Shown here: one piece after another, positions 60,490-64,000 of the stretch
How the letters are laid out: each line of letters begins with the position of its first letter
Numbering within the stretch: the first letter of the stretch is position 1
NCBI GenBank assembly: GCA_036583965.1
Contig: JAZBQD010000005.1
Location: forward strand, 812,718 to 876,717
Origin: Prunella strophiata
Lineage: Eukaryota > Chordata > Aves > Passeriformes > Prunellidae
DNA length: 64,000 nt
Direction: 5' to 3'
The notes under the pieces: generated by a model
The model's database searches: none
What the model saw: only the letters and a program-made list of their open reading frames with translations
What the model was told of the DNA's origin: nothing
Program-made: the position numbers and the translations under genes

Positions 60490-61095
60490 CTGCCTGAGCT
60501 GGGAATCCTGGACCCCCACCCACTGAGACCCCTCCCCACCTATGAAATCCATCCCTGCCCCACCCATCGGGTACAACTGGTGCTGGGGGTCCCGGCCCCC
60601 CCACATCCCCTGAGACCCCCCCCACCCACTGAGACCCTCCCCCCCGCAGCTGGGGGGTGCAGGCACGGAGCCCCCCAGTGCTGGGGGCAGGGCTGGGGTC
60701 GCTGGCAGTGTGGGGTGCACTGGGGGGGCACAGCCCGGTGTGATGCCACCCCTTGGGTGGCACGGGGGGGGTAGATCAGGGTGTTGGGGGGGGCTCAGTC
60801 CTCACCTGATTCACTGGGGAGGGGGTTTGGTCTCTCTGCAGCCCCCCCAAACAGTGACACACCTGTACCCAGGTACTCTGGAGCCCCCTCCCCAACATCG
60901 GTGCCCCCTGGACCCCCCCAAATCCACGGGGACCCCCCCAGTGTGCCGTGAAGAAGTGCCAGGTGGGGGTTAGGGATGCGATTTTGGGGGGGGGGTTCCT
61001 GGGGGGCTGCCCCCTCCTCTCGGGGGAGGGGCTTCTTCATCTTTCTTTCTATTTTTTTTTTTTTTTTTTGTAAAGAAAATGAAAATGGAAAAAAA
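60490..61095. other. G/C-homopolymer-rich 3' UTR-like segment
   Basis: Several G8-G9 and C7-C9 runs and a T-run near 61,052-61,068. No exon was recognised. Confidence 0.4.
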
Positions 61096-61101
61096 GTGGA
61101 A

Positions 61102-61127
61102 AATAAAGAAAAGCCTGGGAAAATAAA
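61102..61127 (+). terminator. Two AATAAA signals, candidate NXPH4 3' end
   Basis: AATAAA occurs at 61,102-61,107 and 61,122-61,127, followed by 'agtgtgttggtcc' (GU-rich). This gives a 3' UTR of ~2.3 kb and is the best candidate transcript end before the next CpG island. Confidence 0.5.
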
Positions 61128-61149
61128 AAGAAGTGTGTTGGTCCCGAGC

Positions 61150-61985
61150 CCCGGAATTAGGGATGGGACATAGCAAGGACAAGGGACCCCAAAATTAGGG
61201 ATGGGGGGGTGCAAGGACGGGGGGACCCCAAAATTAGGGATGGGGGGGGTTCAAGGACGGAGGACCCCCAATATTAGGGATGGGAGATCCCAAAATTAGG
61301 GATGGGGGTTACAAGGATGGGGGACCCTAAAATTAGGGATGGGGGTTACAAGGATGGGGGACCCCAAAATTAGGGATGGGGGGGGTGAAAGGACGGAGGA
61401 TCCCAAAATTAGGGATGGGGGGTGCAAGGAAGGGGGACCCCAGGATTAGAAATAGGGGGGTGCAGGGATAGGGGACCCTAAAATTAGGGATGGGGGGGTG
61501 AAAGGAAAGAGGACCCCCAAAATTAAGGATGGGGGTCCCAAAATTAGGGATGGGGGATCTCAAAATTAGGGATGATGGATGCAAGGATGGGGGACCCTAA
61601 AATCAGGGATAGGGGGTGCAGAGATAGGGGATCCCAAAATTAGGGATGGGGGGGGGGTTCAAGGACGGAGGACCCCCAAAATTAGGGATGGGGGATCCCA
61701 AAATTAGGGATGGGGGTTACAAGGATGGGGTACCCTAAATTAGGGATGGGGGGGGGTGAAAGGATGGAGGATCCCCAAAATTAGGGATGGGGGGCGCAGG
61801 GATAGGGGACCCCAAAATTAGGGATGGGGGGGGGTTCTAGGACGGAGGACCCCCAAAATTAGGGATGGGGGATCCCAAAATTAGGGATGGGGGTTACAAG
61901 GATGGGGGACCCTAAAATTAGGGATAGGGGGACCCCAAAATTAGGGATGGGGGACCCCAAAATTAGGGATGGGGGGTGCAGGGAC
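61150..61985. repeat. ~35-bp minisatellite with ATTAGGG in each unit
   Basis: About 25 units of 'ccccaaaattagggatgggg' plus a variable 'ttacaaggatggggga' or 'gtgcaaggacgg'. The invariant AATTAGGGATGGGGG core contains one telomere hexamer per unit. Confidence 0.9.
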
Positions 61986-62182
61986 CGGGCTGACCCCGGT
62001 CGAGGGGTGGGGGGGGGTGGGGGGGGGAGGTCTCGGACCTCCAGTTTCCCGTCGGCCCCGCGGCTCCGGTGGCTCCGCCCTCCCGGCAGCGCGCGCGTGG
62101 GGGCGGGGCCAGGCGGGGCCCGGGCCCGGGACCGGAGCCGGCACCGGGACCCGGCCGGGACCCACGTGCAGCGCACACCGAG
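61986..62182 (+). promoter_or_regulatory. CpG island between NXPH4 and the right-end array
   Basis: Dense CpG with GC boxes ('gtgggggcggggccaggcgg' at about 62,098) directly precedes a good ATG-donor pair. It is probably the promoter of the next plus-strand gene. Confidence 0.5.
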
Positions 62183-62206
62183 ATGTGGCCGCTCCGCCTG
62201 GGCAGG
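62183..62206 (+). CDS. Possible 8-codon first coding exon (SHMT2 by position only)
   Basis: ATGTGGCCGCTCCGCCTGGG... encodes MWPLRLGR and ends at a strong donor, CAGG|GTGAGC, in phase 0. A short arginine-containing hydrophobic start would suit a mitochondrial presequence. In human, SHMT2 (mitochondrial serine hydroxymethyltransferase) follows NXPH4 on the same strand. No SHMT2-specific residues are visible, so identity is inference from synteny. Confidence 0.3.
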
Positions 62207-62990
62207 GTGAGCCTCGGGGCTGGGAGGGGGAGCCCGGTGCTCGGGGTGGGGGTCTCCGGTTCCCGGTAAGGGTCCCCGGTAAGGGTCCCCCGGTTCCCCC
62301 ATCCCTGGGGGTGCTGGTCCCGGTGTCTCCCGGTGCTCCCGGTGGCCGGGGGGACAGCCCCGGTAGGCGGAGGGGGAGCCCGGTGCCCGGGGTGGGGGTC
62401 CCCGGTTCCCGGTAAGGGTCCCCGGTTCCCGGTAAGGGTCCCCGGTAAGGATCCCCCGGTTCCCCCATCCCTGGGGGTGGTGGTCCCGGTGTCTCCCGGT
62501 GCTCACAGGGGTCCCGGTGCTCGGGGGGACAGTCCCGGTGCTCACGGGGGTCCCGGTGCCCGGGGTGGGGGTCTCCGGTTCCCGGTAATGATCCCCGGTA
62601 AGGGTCCCCGGTAAGGATCCCCCGGTTCCCGCATCCCTGGGGGTGGCGGTCCCGGTGTCTCCCGGTGCTCGCGGGGGTCCCGGTGCTCGGGGGGACAGTC
62701 CCGGTACGCGGAGCGGGGACACCCAGTGAGGCTCCCGGTGCACGGGAAGTCCCGGTACCGGGGGGGTACCGGAGGGAGGGTCCCGGATCCCAGAGGGGTC
62801 CCGGTCCCCGGGGGATTCCGGTGCTCGCAGGGCTCCCGGTGCTCACAGTGTGCTGGGGTCCCGGTAAGGATCCCCCGGTTCCCGCATCCCTGGGGGTGGT
62901 GGTCCCGGTGTCTCCCGGTGCTCGCGGGGGTCCCGGTGCCCGGGGTGGGGGTCTCCGGTTCCCGGTAAGGGTCCCCGGTTCCCGGTAAGG
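62207..62990. repeat. Irregular higher-order repeat of CCCGGTAAGGGTCCC and GGTGCTCGCGGGGGTCCC
   Basis: Three ~200-bp blocks each contain a few 'ccccggtaagg' units, then 'cccatccctgggggtggtgg' and 'tgtctcccggtgctcgcggg'. They appear to be the parental material of the uniform array that follows. Confidence 0.85.
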
Positions 62991-64000
62991 GTCCCCGGTA
63001 AGGGTCCCCGGTTCCCGGTAAGGGTCCCCGGTTCCCGGTAAGGGTCCCCGGTTCCCGGTAAGGGTCCCCGGTTCCCGGTAAGGGTCCCCGGTTCCCGGTA
63101 AGGGTCCCCGGTTCCCGGTAAGGGTCCCCGGTTCCCGGTAAGGGTCCCCGGTTCCCGGTAAGGGTCCCCGGTTCCCGGTAAGGGTCCCCGGTTCCCGGTA
63201 AGGGTCCCCGGTTCCCGGTAAGGGTCCCCGGTTCCCGGTAAGGGTCCCCGGTTCCCGGTAAGGGTCCCCGGTTCCCGGTAAGGGTCCCCGGTTCCCGGTA
63301 AGGGTCCCCGGTTCCCGGTAAGGGTCCCCGGTTCCCGGTAAGGGTCCCCGGTTCCCGGTAAGGGTCCCCGGTTCCCGGTAAGGGTCCCCGGTTCCCGGTA
63401 AGGGTCCCCGGTTCCCGGTAAGGGTCCCCGGTTCCCGGTAAGGGTCCCCGGTTCCCGGTAAGGGTCCCCGGTTCCCGGTAAGGGTCCCCGGTTCCCGGTA
63501 AGGGTCCCCGGTTCCCGGTAAGGGTCCCCGGTTCCCGGTAAGGGTCCCCGGTTCCCGGTAAGGGTCCCCGGTTCCCGGTAAGGGTCCCCGGTTCCCGGTA
63601 AGGGTCCCCGGTTCCCGGTAAGGGTCCCCGGTTCCCGGTAAGGGTCCCCGGTTCCCGGTAAGGGTCCCCGGTTCCCGGTAAGGGTCCCCGGTTCCCGGTA
63701 AGGGTCCCCGGTTCCCGGTAAGGGTCCCCGGTTCCCGGTAAGGGTCCCCGGTTCCCGGTAAGGGTCCCCGGTTCCCGGTAAGGGTCCCCGGTTCCCGGTA
63801 AGGGTCCCCGGTTCCCGGTAAGGGTCCCCGGTTCCCGGTAAGGGTCCCCGGTTCCCGGTAAGGGTCCCCGGTTCCCGGTAAGGGTCCCCGGTTCCCGGTA
63901 AGGGTCCCCGGTTCCCGGTAAGGGTCCCCGGTTCCCGGTAAGGGTCCCCGGTTCCCGGTAAGGGTCCCCGGTAAGGATCCCCCGGTTCCCCCATCCCTGG
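62991..64000. repeat. About 49 near-identical 20-bp units, GTCCCCGGTTCCCGGTAAGG
   Basis: From 63,001 to 63,960 there are 48 perfect copies of a 20-bp unit with no mismatch. The unit then passes at 63,970 back into the higher-order block as the window ends. Such uniformity implies very recent amplification or homogenisation, or polishing or collapse in assembly. Each unit carries CCG|GTAAGG, 7 of 9 matches to the splice-donor consensus on the plus strand. Confidence 0.95.

Noticed and set aside
61150..61985. Interstitial telomere array
   Set aside because: Only one TTAGGG per ~35-bp unit. It is a minisatellite containing the hexamer, not a telomeric repeat.
62843..63994. 383-residue minus-strand ORF (GDPYREPGTLTGNRGPLPGT)
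   Set aside because: Exactly 20 residues per three 20-bp units; a direct consequence of the array.

Overview
The window is vertebrate nuclear DNA, almost certainly from a bird. It carries several CR1 LINE 3' ends with the CR1-specific 8-bp tail, a compact GC-rich layout with CpG islands, and the spliced genes INHBC-like, INHBE-like, GLI1 and NXPH4. In mammals these genes lie in one neighbourhood (human 12q13.3). Roughly 55% of the sequence (about 35 kb) is tandem array with units of 8 to about 500 bp. That fits a repeat-dense avian microchromosome, a class of region that is poorly assembled; the microchromosome placement is inference.

Layout. 1-11.7 kb holds CR1 debris, a ~490-bp AT-rich tandem repeat, a ~97-bp minisatellite with a palindromic core, and two GC-rich arrays reaching 11,680. 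11.7-16.5 kb is an INHBC-like activin beta subunit gene (two exons) whose start codon and signal peptide are missing because an array abuts exon 1. A one-base frameshift also lies in its mature domain, and its 3' UTR holds an octamer array. 19.2-20.8 kb is a CR1 whose tail has grown into a 1.36-kb array. 22.9-25.7 kb is an intact INHBE-like gene (352 residues, two exons). 26.6-32.5 kb holds three arrays. 32.5-33.6 kb is a CpG island, a candidate GLI1 promoter with 5' UTR exons and an exact GLI-binding site upstream. 33.6-48.6 kb would be GLI1 intron 1 and is full of arrays. 48.65-50.04 kb holds the first four GLI1 coding exons, with a one-base frameshift in exon 3 and a solo LTR in an intron. 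GLI1 then ends in a 1.8-kb array and a gap of exactly 500 N (51,870-52,369), so the zinc-finger exons are absent.

Beyond the gap come a candidate NXPH4 signal-peptide exon (~54.0 kb), the large NXPH4 exon (58.0-58.8 kb), its 3' UTR arrays, and a CpG-rich segment with a possible tiny first coding exon (62,183; SHMT2 by position only). The window ends in about 49 identical 20-bp units, each carrying a splice-donor-like GTAAGG.

The two inhibin-beta genes encode secreted TGF-beta ligands and are tandem paralogues. GLI1 is the transcription-factor effector of Hedgehog signalling. NXPH4 is a secreted alpha-neurexin ligand. They form a conserved neighbourhood, not an operon. I see no bacterial, CRISPR or rRNA/tRNA features. 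The most notable observations are array invasion of coding-gene structure, repeated growth of CR1 tails into arrays, a palindrome-centred minisatellite, the splice-donor array, and two homopolymer frameshifts that look like consensus errors.
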